This document shows, in pieces, positions 52,115 to 62,300 of a stretch of DNA of 64,000 nt (position 1 is its first letter; each line of letters opens with the position of its first letter). The translations under genes were made by a program, and so were the position numbers. The notes beneath the pieces were generated by a model. That model was not told the origin of the DNA. It worked only from the letters and a program-made list of their open reading frames with translations, and ran no database searches. The DNA is from Nocardioides perillae (GTDB lineage Bacteria; Actinomycetota; Actinomycetes; Propionibacteriales; Nocardioidaceae). The stretch lies in assembly GCF_013409425.1 (NCBI RefSeq), contig NZ_JACCAC010000001.1, positions 2,418,001 through 2,482,000 of the forward strand, written 5' to 3'.

Positions 52115-53029
52115 ATGCGGGCCGTGACCCCGCCGACCCCCCGCACGGCCACCGCCGCCCTCGACCGGCTCGTGGCGCGTGCGGGCGAGCTCGACGGGGG
52201 TGCCGGGCCCAGCCGCCGCCGACAGCTGCGGTGGGTCGCGGGTGAGCTCGCGGCGCACGCGGAGCGTGTCGGCACGTTGCCCCGCTCGCCCGCGGGGTGG
52301 CTGGCGCCTGAGCGGGTGGCCGACTACCTCCGCGTCGCCGACGCGGGCGGGCTGCGGCGCCGCGGCGCGTCCGACCGCCCCTCGCCCGACGCGACCAGGC
52401 GCGTGCGGCGGGCCTGCCTGCGCCTGATGGCACGCGCGGCCGGCGTGGCCGAACCGGTCACCGACGCGGTGCCGCTGCCCGCGCCGCACCCGCGGGTGGA
52501 GCCGGCGGCGGCGTCGCGCGCACTGGCGCACTGGCGCGGGCGCACCGTGCCGGCGCACGCCGCCCCGGGCGAGGTGCGGGCCGCCGCGATGGCCGCCCTC
52601 GTGCACGAGGCGTCGCTGCGCAGCGGGGAGCTCGCCGCGCTCCGGGTCGCAGACCTCGACCTGACCGGCCCCGACGGGCCGGCGCTGACCTACCGCCCGC
52701 GGCCGCCCGCCGCGCGTGCGCCGCTGGCGCCGGTCACCGTGGGCCTGAGCCCCTCGACGGCCGGGCTGCTGCAGCGGTGGCTGAGCGTGCGCGCCGACCT
52801 CGTGCGCGCGACCCCGCGCACCCGGGCGCTGTGGGTCTCGCTGCGGGCCAACCACGACGGCGACGGCGTGCGCCGTCCGGCCGGCCTCCCGCTGCAGCCG
52901 GGTGGGATCCGCCGCGCGCACGCTCGCGCGGTCACCGAGGCCAACACCCGGCTCGCTGGCGCGCCGGACTGGGCGCCGCTCCCCCGCACCCCGGGCCTGC
53001 TGCGGCCCGACCCGCTCAGGGCGCGCTGA
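52115..53029 (+). CDS. Tyrosine-recombinase-like protein lacking visible catalytic motifs
   Basis: 304 residues. An N-terminal helical part resembles a core-binding domain (about 1-115). ALVHEASLRSGELAALRVAD looks like recombinase box I with its Arg, followed by the beta region and a helix SPSTAGLLQRWLSVR. The expected HxxR box II and terminal Tyr are absent; it ends RTPGLLRPDPLRAR. It could be a DNA-binding relative or a decayed integrase. Overlaps the convergent CapA gene by 14 bases. Confidence 0.55.
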   Translation: MRAVTPPTPRTATAALDRLVARAGELDGGAGPSRRRQLRWVAGELAAHAERVGTLPRSPAGWLAPERVADYLRVADAGGLRRRGASDRPSPDATRRVRRACLRLMARAAGVAEPVTDAVPLPAPHPRVEPAAASRALAHWRGRTVPAHAAPGEVRAAAMAALVHEASLRSGELAALRVADLDLTGPDGPALTYRPRPPAARAPLAPVTVGLSPSTAGLLQRWLSVRADLVRATPRTRALWVSLRANHDGDGVRRPAGLPLQPGGIRRAHARAVTEANTRLAGAPDWAPLPRTPGLLRPDPLRAR

Positions 53030-54842
53030 AGTGCTGGTAGTCCGGCGCCGCCCAGGCTCCGCCCCACTCCCACCCGATGCGGGCGAAGGCACGCGTGACC
53101 ACGTCGCCTCGGCGGATGACGCCTCGCGGCACCCGCGCGCCCGGTGAGCGGTCGACGTCGACGAAGCGACGACCCGCCGGCGGCAGCACCCCGCCCGGCG
53201 TGACGTAGGGGTTCTCGACCGGGTTGAGGTCGACCGCCTTGCCGTAGGCGTGGTCGGACCAGCTCGTCTGCCCGGCGACGCGACGGCAGTTGTAGCCCGA
53301 GGTGTTGTCGGCGGCCATCGACCGGTCGTCGCTGCCGGCGTACTCGTCGACGAGCACCATCCGCCGCAGCGGCCACCGCGCGGCGTAGAGGTCGGCGAAG
53401 ACCGAGACCACGTCGCGCGCCACCTCGCGGTGCACCACCATCTCACCGGTGCGCGCCCGACCCGCGAAGTCGACGTAGGACATCGTCAGCAGCCGCAGGT
53501 CGCGCAGCGGCGTCGGGCAGGTGGCCGGGTCGTGGCTGGACCGCATCCGCCGTGCGGTCGCGGCGGTGATCGGCGCGATCCGCGAGGAGTACGCCGGGAG
53601 GCCGGCCGGTTGGGGGGCCGACGCGGCGAGCGCGCGGCGGTCGCGTGCGGCGCCGGGACCGGGCTCCAGGTCGGTGCAGCCGCGCAGCGCCCGCCAGGCG
53701 GTCCGCTCCTCGGCAGCGCGGCGGCCCGTGACGCGCTCCGGGACGCCGCCGGCCAGCGGGATCACCCCCGGCGTCCAGCGGTCGTCGACGACGCGGCCAC
53801 GCTCGACGCGGAGGGTGAGCACCCCGGTCTCGCCCTGGCGGCCGTGGTACCACGCGAAGTTTCCCAGGCCGTAGGAGACGTAGGTGCCGTCCGGTCCGCC
53901 GAGACCGCCCGCCCCCTGCAGGACGTGGGCGTGGGTGCCGACCACCACGTCGGCGCCGGCCTCGGCCAGCGCGGCGGCCAGGTCGCGCTGCAGGCCGGTG
54001 GGGCAGCCGCGGCCCTCCTCGCCCCAGTGCAGGTAGACCACGACGACGTCGTCGACGGCCGCGGCCGCGCGGACCGCCGCGAGCAGCCGGGGCGCGCTGG
54101 CGTCGCGCGCGGCGGCCAGGCCGGCCCCGGTGCCAGGAGCGACGGCCCACGTGTCGTCCCTGCTCTCGCGCGGGGAAGAGTCGGCGGCGAGCACGGCGAC
54201 GTCGGTGCCACGCACCGAGAAGCACTCGGGCGCGAAGGCCTCGGTGTGGTCGCGACCGACACCCACGAGGGCGACCGGGCTGGCGGCGTCGGCCGCGAGC
54301 GCGTCGCGCAGCCCGCGCACCCCGTAGTCGGCGCCGTGGTTGTTGGCCAGCGAGGCGACGTCGACGCCGGACCGCTCGAGCACCCGCAGGGCACTCGGCG
54401 GGTGGCGGAACCAGTAGCGGTTGCTCGCCACCTCGAGCTCCTTCGAGGCCGGCCGACCGCGGGTCGTGACCGCGCCCTCGAGGTTGACCACCGCGACGTC
54501 CGCCGCCCGCAGCTCGCGGGCGAGCGGGCCCAGGGTGGCGCCCCGGCGCCCGGGCAGCGCGCTCAGCACGCCCTCGAAGTGCACGTCGCCGGCGAAGGCC
54601 AGGGTCACCGGACCGGCTGGACCGTCGTCGCCCGCGCCCTCGCCGCCGTCGGGGTCGTCGCCGTCGACGAACGGCCACGCCGCGCCGGCCAGGCCCGACA
54701 CGCCACTGCCCACGGTGCCGACCGCGGCGGTGAGGCCGCCGCCACCCTCCTGCCCGCGGGGAGCCGCCGCGCCGGCCGCGGCCAGGGTCGTCACCACCAG
54801 GGCGAGGGCGGTGAGCGCGACGGTGCGCCGCCGACGGTGCAT
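53016..54842 (-). CDS. CapA-like protein fused to an M15-type peptidase
   Basis: 608 residues. A signal peptide or anchor is near residues 6-27 (TVALTALALVVTTLAAAGAA). The CapA metallophosphatase-like domain (about 77-345) has LAFAGDVHFEGVL, LANNHGADYG, YLHWGEEGRG and VVGTHAHVLQG. The C-terminal D-Ala-D-Ala carboxypeptidase-like domain (about 440-608) has SWSDHAYGKAVDLNPV and YQHFS, the zinc ligands and active site of the M15 family. CapA acts in capsule polymer synthesis and M15 in peptidoglycan trimming; this fusion suggests a cell-wall-linked polymer role. ATG 54842 has GGGGAGG upstream. Confidence 0.85.
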   Translation of the reverse strand: MHRRRRTVALTALALVVTTLAAAGAAAPRGQEGGGGLTAAVGTVGSGVSGLAGAAWPFVDGDDPDGGEGAGDDGPAGPVTLAFAGDVHFEGVLSALPGRRGATLGPLARELRAADVAVVNLEGAVTTRGRPASKELEVASNRYWFRHPPSALRVLERSGVDVASLANNHGADYGVRGLRDALAADAASPVALVGVGRDHTEAFAPECFSVRGTDVAVLAADSSPRESRDDTWAVAPGTGAGLAAARDASAPRLLAAVRAAAAVDDVVVVYLHWGEEGRGCPTGLQRDLAAALAEAGADVVVGTHAHVLQGAGGLGGPDGTYVSYGLGNFAWYHGRQGETGVLTLRVERGRVVDDRWTPGVIPLAGGVPERVTGRRAAEERTAWRALRGCTDLEPGPGAARDRRALAASAPQPAGLPAYSSRIAPITAATARRMRSSHDPATCPTPLRDLRLLTMSYVDFAGRARTGEMVVHREVARDVVSVFADLYAARWPLRRMVLVDEYAGSDDRSMAADNTSGYNCRRVAGQTSWSDHAYGKAVDLNPVENPYVTPGGVLPPAGRRFVDVDRSPGARVPRGVIRRGDVVTRAFARIGWEWGGAWAAPDYQHFSAP

Positions 54843-54964
54843 CTCGCCTCCCCGAGCCTGCGCTGGCTGCCGGACCCCTCCGGTTCTACCGGAGCGGACC
54901 AAGTCCACCCCCGGGGGTGAGCAGGCGGGACCGACGGGCCTCCGCTCGCGTCGACGAGCGGCGC

Positions 54965-57007
54965 TCAGCCGGGCCGGTCGAAGGTGACCCGGAGCCGCGC
55001 GCTGACCGGTCGCAGCTGGCAGGCCAGCACCTCGCCGGCGCGCCGCTCGGCCTCGGTGAGCACGTGGTCCTGGTCCATCACCGCCTCACCCTCGAGCACC
55101 CGCGCCCGGCAGGTGCCGCACGCACCGCCGGCACAGGAGTAGGGGGCGTCGAGGCCCGCCTCGAGCGCGGCCTCGAGGAGCGTGGGGCCGGTGCTGGCGA
55201 CGCGCAGGGTGGTCTCGCGACCGTCCAGGGTGACGACCACCTTCGCATCGACGTCCGGGACGTCCGCCCGCACGCCTTCTTCCGGACCGGTCGCTCCACC
55301 ACCCGTGAACCGCTCGCTGCGCACGCGGGCCTCGGGCACGGCGTACGCCGTGAGCTGCTCGCGCACCGCCGCGATGAGTCCCGGCGGGCCGCAGAGGAAC
55401 CACGCCGCGACGTCCGCCACCCCGACGGCTCCGCCGACCAGCTCGGCCAGCCTCGCGGGGTCGAGGCGGCCGTCGGTGCGGGAGTGGTGGCGCACGACCC
55501 GGAGCCGTCCGGGGTGCGCGGCGACCAGCCGGTCGAGGTCGGCGCCGACGAGGCAGCTGTCGGCGTCGCGGTCGAGCTGCACCCACGTCACGCGGGCGGC
55601 CGGGTCCTGCTCGAGGCGCGTCGCCACGACGGAGAGCACCGGGGTGGCGCCCGAGCCGGCGGCGACGGCGACCACGTGGGCGCCGGGTGCGTCGCCCGGC
55701 ACGGGGTCGCCGAAGGACCCCGACGGCGTGAGCACGTCGAGCACGTCGCCGGGGGCGACCCGCGTGGTGGCGTAGGTCGAGAAGGCGCCGCCGGGGTGGC
55801 GGCGCACGGCGACCTGCAGCTCCCCGGAGTCCTCGGAGCTGCACACCGAGTAGGTGCGGCGCACGTCGTCGCCGTCGATGCGGGCGCGCAGCGTCACGTG
55901 GGCGCCGGCGGTGAACCGGTAGGCCTCGGCGAGGTCGGCCGGCACCGCGAAGGTCAGCCGCACGGCGTCCGCGGTGAGGTGCTCGACGCGGCTGACGCGC
56001 AGCGGGTGGAAGACGGGTCGGCCGCTGGTGCTCGCCTCGACGGGGTCGGTGAGGCGGCGCCAGGTGCGGTACTCCTCGGCCGTGAGCGAGCGGCCGAACC
56101 AGGTCGAGATGGCGGCGTCGCGGTCGAGGTAGGCGGCCTCGTTGCGGCGCCAGGCGCGGACGTAGCGGTAGAACGGGATGCTCGGGTGCAGGTGGTGCAC
56201 CAGGTGGTAGTTCTGGTAGACGAACAGCGGCGTCAGCACCTTCTCGCCGCCGACCCGCACCCGCGTCGCGCGGTACCTGTCCTCGCGCTGGGTCACGCCC
56301 AGCCCGTGGTGGGGCAGGTAGTCGAACCACCAGGCCAGCACGGTCAGCCCGATCCGCTGGGGCAGCAGCACCAGCACGGTCAGGGCCGCGAGGTGCCCGG
56401 TCACCGCGGCGGCCGCGACCAGGGCGGCGAAGCCGGCCAGCGTGAGCGCACCGCCGACGACCTCGCCGGTCGGCCGCCGGCGCCAGCGGCGCAGGTAGAA
56501 CACGACGTACCAGACGTCGATCGTGGCCCAGCGGAAGGGCAGCTGCCACCACGGCCCCTCCGAGGTCCAGGCGTCGGGGTCGGTGTCCTTGGCCTCGTTG
56601 GTGTTGCGGTGGTGCTCGACGTGGATGAACTTCAGCATCGAGAACGACGCGTACGGCGCGACGAGCGGCGTCGACAGCAGGCCGAAGGCGTCGTTCAGTC
56701 GGGTGTGGGTGCTCACCGCGTGGTGGATCGACTCGTGCATGACGCTGAACATCGCGAACGTCACGACCGCCCCCATCGGCACGGTGACCCAGGGCGAGGC
56801 GCCGGCGAGGAAGAGCGCCACCTCGGCCACGAACAGGACGAGCGCCGCGACGTAGAGCGCGACCGTGGGCCACGCCAGGCCCGGCACCCGCTCGCCGGGG
56901 TCGGGCAGGCCGCGCGTGGGGCGCACGGCACCGGCCGGGCCGCTCGTCGGGCCGGTCGACGGGCCGGTCGACGGGCCGGTCGCGGTCCGCGGCGTGAGCG
57001 TCGGCAC
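54965..57007 (-). CDS. Fatty-acid desaturase fused to ferredoxin reductase and 2Fe-2S ferredoxin
   Basis: 680 residues. The membrane desaturase (about 45-320) has three His boxes: MHESIHH, HVEHHRNTN and HLVHHLHP. The FAD/NAD reductase (about 335-570) has RRTYSVCSS, SGATPVLS and FLCGPPGL. A plant-type ferredoxin (about 590-680) has YSCAGGACGTCRA and LACQ cluster cysteines. It is therefore a single-chain oxygenase carrying its own electron chain. The Pro/Thr-rich N terminus is repetitive (STGPSTGPTSGP). Substrate unknown. Confidence 0.9.
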   Translation of the reverse strand: MPTLTPRTATGPSTGPSTGPTSGPAGAVRPTRGLPDPGERVPGLAWPTVALYVAALVLFVAEVALFLAGASPWVTVPMGAVVTFAMFSVMHESIHHAVSTHTRLNDAFGLLSTPLVAPYASFSMLKFIHVEHHRNTNEAKDTDPDAWTSEGPWWQLPFRWATIDVWYVVFYLRRWRRRPTGEVVGGALTLAGFAALVAAAAVTGHLAALTVLVLLPQRIGLTVLAWWFDYLPHHGLGVTQREDRYRATRVRVGGEKVLTPLFVYQNYHLVHHLHPSIPFYRYVRAWRRNEAAYLDRDAAISTWFGRSLTAEEYRTWRRLTDPVEASTSGRPVFHPLRVSRVEHLTADAVRLTFAVPADLAEAYRFTAGAHVTLRARIDGDDVRRTYSVCSSEDSGELQVAVRRHPGGAFSTYATTRVAPGDVLDVLTPSGSFGDPVPGDAPGAHVVAVAAGSGATPVLSVVATRLEQDPAARVTWVQLDRDADSCLVGADLDRLVAAHPGRLRVVRHHSRTDGRLDPARLAELVGGAVGVADVAAWFLCGPPGLIAAVREQLTAYAVPEARVRSERFTGGGATGPEEGVRADVPDVDAKVVVTLDGRETTLRVASTGPTLLEAALEAGLDAPYSCAGGACGTCRARVLEGEAVMDQDHVLTEAERRAGEVLACQLRPVSARLRVTFDRPG

Positions 57008-57159
57008 AGGTCCTCCTGCTGGTCGTCCGGGACTGGTGGTCCCGGCTGGGCGTCCGGTGCAGTCTGCCCGACGTTGGACAACGACACCAGATCTGTCAAG
57101 CGACCCGCGACGCGCAGCGGGGCCGCGTCACCCCGCACGCGTCCGCTCGTTGGTCCGGC

Positions 57160-58278
57160 ATGCTGCCCGGACCCCGACGACCCGCCCGCGGTCTGGTCCT
57201 GACGGCCGCGGCGTTGCTGGCGGCCTTGCTGCCGGGCACCGCGGTCGCCACCGGGACCGCCGCGAGCGACGGCTCGGCGCCCCCGGAGGTCTTCGCGACC
57301 TACAGCAGCGGCACCGGCTCGCGGGTCGACGACCTCCGCACGCTCGCGGAGATCATGGCCGTGCCCTCCGGCAGCACCGGCTACGCGCCCCCCGACCGGG
57401 CGCCCCTCGACCGGCTGCGCGCCGCCTGCCCGCCGGTGCGCTGCCAGGACCACCGGCTGCGGGTGCCGCCGGGCGTACAGGTGTCGGACAGCTCCGTGCG
57501 GGTGCTGCTGCCGGTGGGCTATCGCACGTCCCGCAAGCGCTACCCCGTGGTCGTGCTCTTCAACGGCGCCCTCAGCGCCTACGACGCGTGGTCGCGCAAG
57601 ACGCAGCTGACCGCCATCACGCGCGAGCACGAGGCGATCTTCGTGATGCCCGAGGGCGGCTACGGCGCGGAGCCCGGCATGTTCGCCGACTGGGTCGACG
57701 GCTCCTACGACTGGGAGACCTTCCACACCGAGGTCGTCGTGCCCTGGGTCGACCGACGCTTCCGCACCGTCCCCGGCGCCCGCGCCGCCGTGGGTGCGTC
57801 GATGGGCTCGCTGGGTGCGCTCGGCTACGCGGCCCGCCACCCCGGCCTCTTCGATGCCGTGCTGACGCTCTCGGGCGTGGTCGACACCGACAGCCTCGTC
57901 GCCAACACGTTGCCGGCCGAGCTCGCCGAGGCGCTCGGCGTGCGGCCGCCGGACCTGCGCCGGGTCTGGGGCGACCCCGTCCTGCGCCGGGCCAACTGGC
58001 GACGGCACGACCCGACCGCGCTGGCGAGCCGGCTGCGCGACGTCGAGCTGTTCGTCGCGAGCGGCACGGGCTTCCCGAGCGCACTGGGCAACCAGACCCA
58101 CAGCGGCGACACCGAGATGCTGCTGTGGCAGGGCCACCGCACCTTCCTGACCGCCCTCACGGCTGCGGGCGTGCCGTTCGAGGCCCGCGTCGCCCAGGGT
58201 GGGGTGCACAACTGGCCGTGGTTCGACACGGCGCTGCGCTGGGGCCTGCCCCAGGCGGTCGCGGCGACCCGGCGCTGA
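57160..58278 (+). CDS. Secreted alpha/beta hydrolase (esterase)
   Basis: 372 residues. Signal peptide RGLVLTAAALLAALLPGTAV with cleavage near VATG. The esterase-D/mycolyltransferase-like fold has YPVVVLFNGALSAYDAW, nucleophile Ser in AVGASMGSLGALGYAARHP, and a late His in GGVHNWPWFDTAL. Acts outside the cell on an ester; the substrate is not known. Start chosen at ATG 57160 to include the signal. Confidence 0.82.
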   Translation: MLPGPRRPARGLVLTAAALLAALLPGTAVATGTAASDGSAPPEVFATYSSGTGSRVDDLRTLAEIMAVPSGSTGYAPPDRAPLDRLRAACPPVRCQDHRLRVPPGVQVSDSSVRVLLPVGYRTSRKRYPVVVLFNGALSAYDAWSRKTQLTAITREHEAIFVMPEGGYGAEPGMFADWVDGSYDWETFHTEVVVPWVDRRFRTVPGARAAVGASMGSLGALGYAARHPGLFDAVLTLSGVVDTDSLVANTLPAELAEALGVRPPDLRRVWGDPVLRRANWRRHDPTALASRLRDVELFVASGTGFPSALGNQTHSGDTEMLLWQGHRTFLTALTAAGVPFEARVAQGGVHNWPWFDTALRWGLPQAVAATRR

Positions 58279-58436
58279 GCCCTCCCCGTCCGAGCGGTCG
58301 CGACGACCGGGACCAAGGGACCGGTCGAGACCAGGACCCGCCGAGGACCGCGCGGACGGCGCGAACACCCGCCGCTGCGCGCGCGGAGCGGTGACCATGG
58401 TGCCCCCGGAGGACACGGATGTTCGAGGAGGCCAGG

Positions 58437-59059
58437 ATGGACCAGCACACCGCAGCCCGCCCGTCCCGCACGACCGCACGGCGTGCGCTCAGGTCGCTGA
58501 CGGTCGGCACCGCGCTCGGTGCCACCGCGGCCGTCACCGTCGTCGTCGCAGGGGTCGGCTCGTTCGGCGCCCCGCTGCCGGCGCGACCGCGTCCGTCGAC
58601 GTGGTGGCGGCCGGCCCCCTCGGCACCCACACCGCCGCGGAGGTCGCCGGGCCCACCCGGTGGGACGCGTGCGCGCCCGTCGTGCTCCACGTCGACAGCG
58701 ACGGCGCGCCGCGCGGGTGGCGCCCCGTCGTCGAGGCCGCGGTCGAGCGGATCAGCGCGAAGTACGACCTCGACATCCGTCTCGGCGCCGAGGTCGCCCA
58801 CGTCGACGCGGTCGCGACGCCCGCCGACGGTGAGGGCCCCGTCGCGGTGCTGGCCTGGAGCGACCTGGTGGAGGAGCCGGCGCTCCTGACCGAGACCGCC
58901 GTCACCACCCTCGTCTCGCGCGGATCCGAGCGCGCTCCGGGTGTGGCGGCCTTCGGCTCGTCGATCGTCTTCGCCGGCACGACCCCGGTGGGTTTCGCCC
59001 TCGAGGAGGTCTTCGGCGGCGGGCACGCACCCCTGCCCGGCGCCGGCGACCGCTGCTGA
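58437..59059 (+). pseudogene. Frameshifted and truncated secreted protease-like gene
   Basis: ATG 58437 (GAGGAGG upstream) begins a signal peptide RALRSLTVGTALGATAAVTV. Near 58570 the frame is lost, and the rest continues in the next frame as ATASVDVVAAGPLGTHTAAE, TRWDACAPVVLHVDSDGAP and VAVLAWSDLVEEP. TRWDACAP and the following text resemble matrixin-like actinobacterial peptidases, but the usual HELGH zinc motif is missing before the stop. One inserted G near 58575 would join the frames. It looks like a decayed gene. Confidence 0.6.
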
Positions 59060-59110
59060 GCGCCGCTGACCCGTTGCCCACCCGCCCGGCGAGGCGTGGG
59101 CGGGCACAGC

Positions 59111-59147
59111 ACGAGGGCCGGACACCGTGGTGGTGTCCGGCCCTCGT
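59111..59147. terminator. Strong bidirectional hairpin terminator
   Basis: ACGAGGGCCGGACACC (59111-59126) and its exact complement (59132-59147) form a perfect 16-bp stem with a 5-base loop, between the protease-like pseudogene and tRNA-Pro. Confidence 0.85.
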
Positions 59148-59185
59148 CGTGCTCCTGACCTGCAGAGACTCCGCTGGTCGTGCGG

Positions 59186-59259
<74 letters not shown>

Positions 59260-59341
59260 CCGCCACCCGCAGGGCGGGCAGCGGGCAGGACACTACCGCA
59301 GCCGCCGGGCACTGCCGAATCCGACCCCGGCACGCCGCGCA

Positions 59342-62300
59342 TCACCGGAAGTCGCGCGAGGACTGCCGCAGCTGCAGGGCCGTGCCCGCCCCGGCGATCA
59401 GCGAGTCGAGCTTCTCCACCCGGTCGGCGACGAGGTTGGTGACGCCGTCCTCCCGCTCGAGGATCCCCCGCACGACGACGGCGACCGAGCCGCGCGCAGC
59501 CGCGCGGTGGACCCGCATCACCCCGACCGAGCAGACGACGTTGAGCATGCCGGTCTCGTCCTCGAGGTTGAGGAAGGTCGTGCCCTGGGCGGTGCCCGGA
59601 CGCTGACGGTGCGTGATGAGCCCCGCCACGTGCACCCGCCGTCCGCCCTGCAGCTGCTGCAGCCCCGCGACCGAGGCGATGCCGTGGCGGGCCAGCGCCT
59701 CGCGCAGGTGGACGAACGGGTGCTCCCCCGGCGAGACCCGGGTGGCCCACAGGTCGGCCATCGTCAGCTCCTCGGGGCTCATGCCCGGCAGCGTCGGCGG
59801 CGGCGGGGCCGGTGTGCTGCCCGGCAGGTGCTCCTCGCCCTCGGCGGTGCCCGCGGCCCAGATCGCCTGGCGCCGGTCGAGCCCGAGGCACTCCAGCGCC
59901 CCGGCCGTGCCCAGCGCCTCGACCTGGGCGGTGCTCAGCCCCGCCCGCCGCGACAGGTCGCGCACCGAGGTGTACGCCGCGTCCGCGCGCGCCGCGACGA
60001 TCCGCTGCGCCACCTCGGCCCCGATCCCGCGCACGGAGTCCAGCCCCATCCGCACCGCGAGCGCCCCGTCACGGCGGTGGGTCGTGGTCGGGTCGGGCCC
60101 GGCGGGGTCCCACTCCGTGCGCTCGAAGGCCGGCTGCAGGCACGCGTCGAGCCCGGTCGGCCGCACGCGCTCCCCCGGCCCGGCCACCGGCTCTAGCCCC
60201 GCCTGCACCCCCGACAGCGCGAGGTCGGGACGGCGCACCTCGACCCCGTGGCGCCGCGCGTCGCCGACCAGCGACTGCGGGGAGTAGAAGCCCATCGGCT
60301 GGTTGCGCAGCAGCCCGGCGAGGAAGGCGGCCGGGTAGTGCAGCTTGACCCACGACGAGGCGTAGACGAGCAGCGCGAAGCTCAGCGCGTGCGACTCGGC
60401 GAAGCCGAAGTTGGCGAAGGACAGGATCTTCACGTAGATCGCGTCGGCCGCGTCGCCGACCAGACCGCGTCGCGCCATCCCGGCGTACAGCTTCTCCTTG
60501 ATGCTCTCGATGCGCTCGATGCCGCGCTTGGAGCCCATCGCGCGGCGCAGCAGGTCGGCGTCGTCGCGGGTGCAGTCGCCCAGCGTCACCGCCATCGCCA
60601 TCAGCTGCTCCTGGAAGAGCGGCACCCCCTTGGTGCGCTCGAGCACCGGCACGAGCTCGGGGTGGTCGTAGTCGACGGGCTCCTTGCCGGTCGCGCGCCG
60701 GACGTAGGGGTGCACCGCGCCGCCCTGGATCGGGCCGGGGCGGATCAGCGCGATCTCGATGGCGAGGTCGTAGAACTCGCGCGGCTGCAACCGCGGCAGG
60801 GTGCCGATCTGCGCCCGGCTCTCGACCTGGAAGACGCCGATCGAGTCGGCGCGGCAGAGCATGTCGTAGACCGCCGGCTCCTCGCGCGGCATCGTGGCCA
60901 GCGTCCACTCCTCGCCGAGGTGCTCGGCGGCCAGGCGCAGCATGTGGTCGAGCGCGCCGAGCATGCCCAGGCCGAGCAGGTCGAACTTCACCAGCCCCAT
61001 CGACTCGCAGCCGTCCTTGTCCCACTGCAGCACCGTGCGGCCGGGCATCCGCGCCCGCTCGATCGGGCACACCTCGCCCACCGGCCGCTCGGTGAGCACC
61101 ATCCCGCCGGAGTGGATGCCGAGGTGGCGCGGGGTGCCGAGCATCTGCTCGGCCAGCTCGACGACCGGCGCCGGCACGTCGTGGGCGTCGGTGTCGCCCA
61201 TGTCGCCGGCCACGACCGACTGCCAGCCGTCGATCTGCTTGGACCAGGCGTCCTGCTGGCCCGGGGAGTAGCCGAGCGCCTTCGCGGCGTCGCGCACCGC
61301 CATCCGCGGGCGGTAGCCGACGACGTTGGCGACCTGCGCGGCGTTGCGGCGACCGTAGGTCTCGTAGACCCACTGGATGACCTCCTCGCGCCGGTCGGAG
61401 TCGAAGTCGACGTCGATGTCGGGCTCCTCGTCGCGGTGCGCGGAGATGAAGCGCTCGAAGGGCAGGCGGTAGTAGACGGCGTCGATCGCGGTGATGCCCA
61501 GGGCGTAGCAGACCGCCGAGCTCGCCGCCGAGCCGCGGCCCTGGCAGAGGATCCCCCGGCTGCGGGCGAAGTCGACGATGTCGTGGACGATCACGAAGTA
61601 GCCCGCGAAGTCCTTCTCCTCGATGATCCGCAGCTCGTGCTCGACCCGCTCACGGGCCTCGTCGGCCAGCGGCGTGCCGGCGTAGCGGACCCGGAACCCC
61701 TCCTCGGTCAGCACCCGCAACCACGTCGTCGGGGTGTGGCCAGGCGGGATGCGGTGCTTGGGCAGCCGCGGCGAGGCCGCCCGCAGGTCGAAGGCGAGGT
61801 CGTCCGCGAGCGCGACCGAGCGGCGTACGGCGTCGGGGTGCGCGCGCAGCGCGGCGGCCACCTCCGCACCGCTGCGCAGGTGGGCGCTGCCCGACAGGTC
61901 GAGCCAGCCGTCGGCGTCGGCGATGCTGCGCCGCGCCCGCACCGCCGCGAGCGCGGTCGCGAGCCGCCGCCCCGCCGGGGTGGCGTGGTGGACCCCGCCG
62001 GTCGCCACCGTCGGCAGGCCGTGCACCTGCGCCAGCCCGGCCAGCACGGCGTTGCGCTCGGCGGTCTCCGGGCCCGGGCGCGCGTCGAGCTCGACCACGA
62101 CGGAGTCGAGGCCGAAGCGGGCGGTCAGCCGGTCGAGCTCGACCGCCGCCGCCCCCGGCCCGCCGGCCGCCAGCGCCTGGCGCACCGTGCCCTTGCGGCA
62201 GCCGGTGAGCACCACCCAGTGGCCGCGGCCGCGCTCGGCGAGCTCGTCGAGGGCGTAGGCCGGGCGACCCTTCTCGTCGCCGCGCAGGTGGGCCTCGGTC

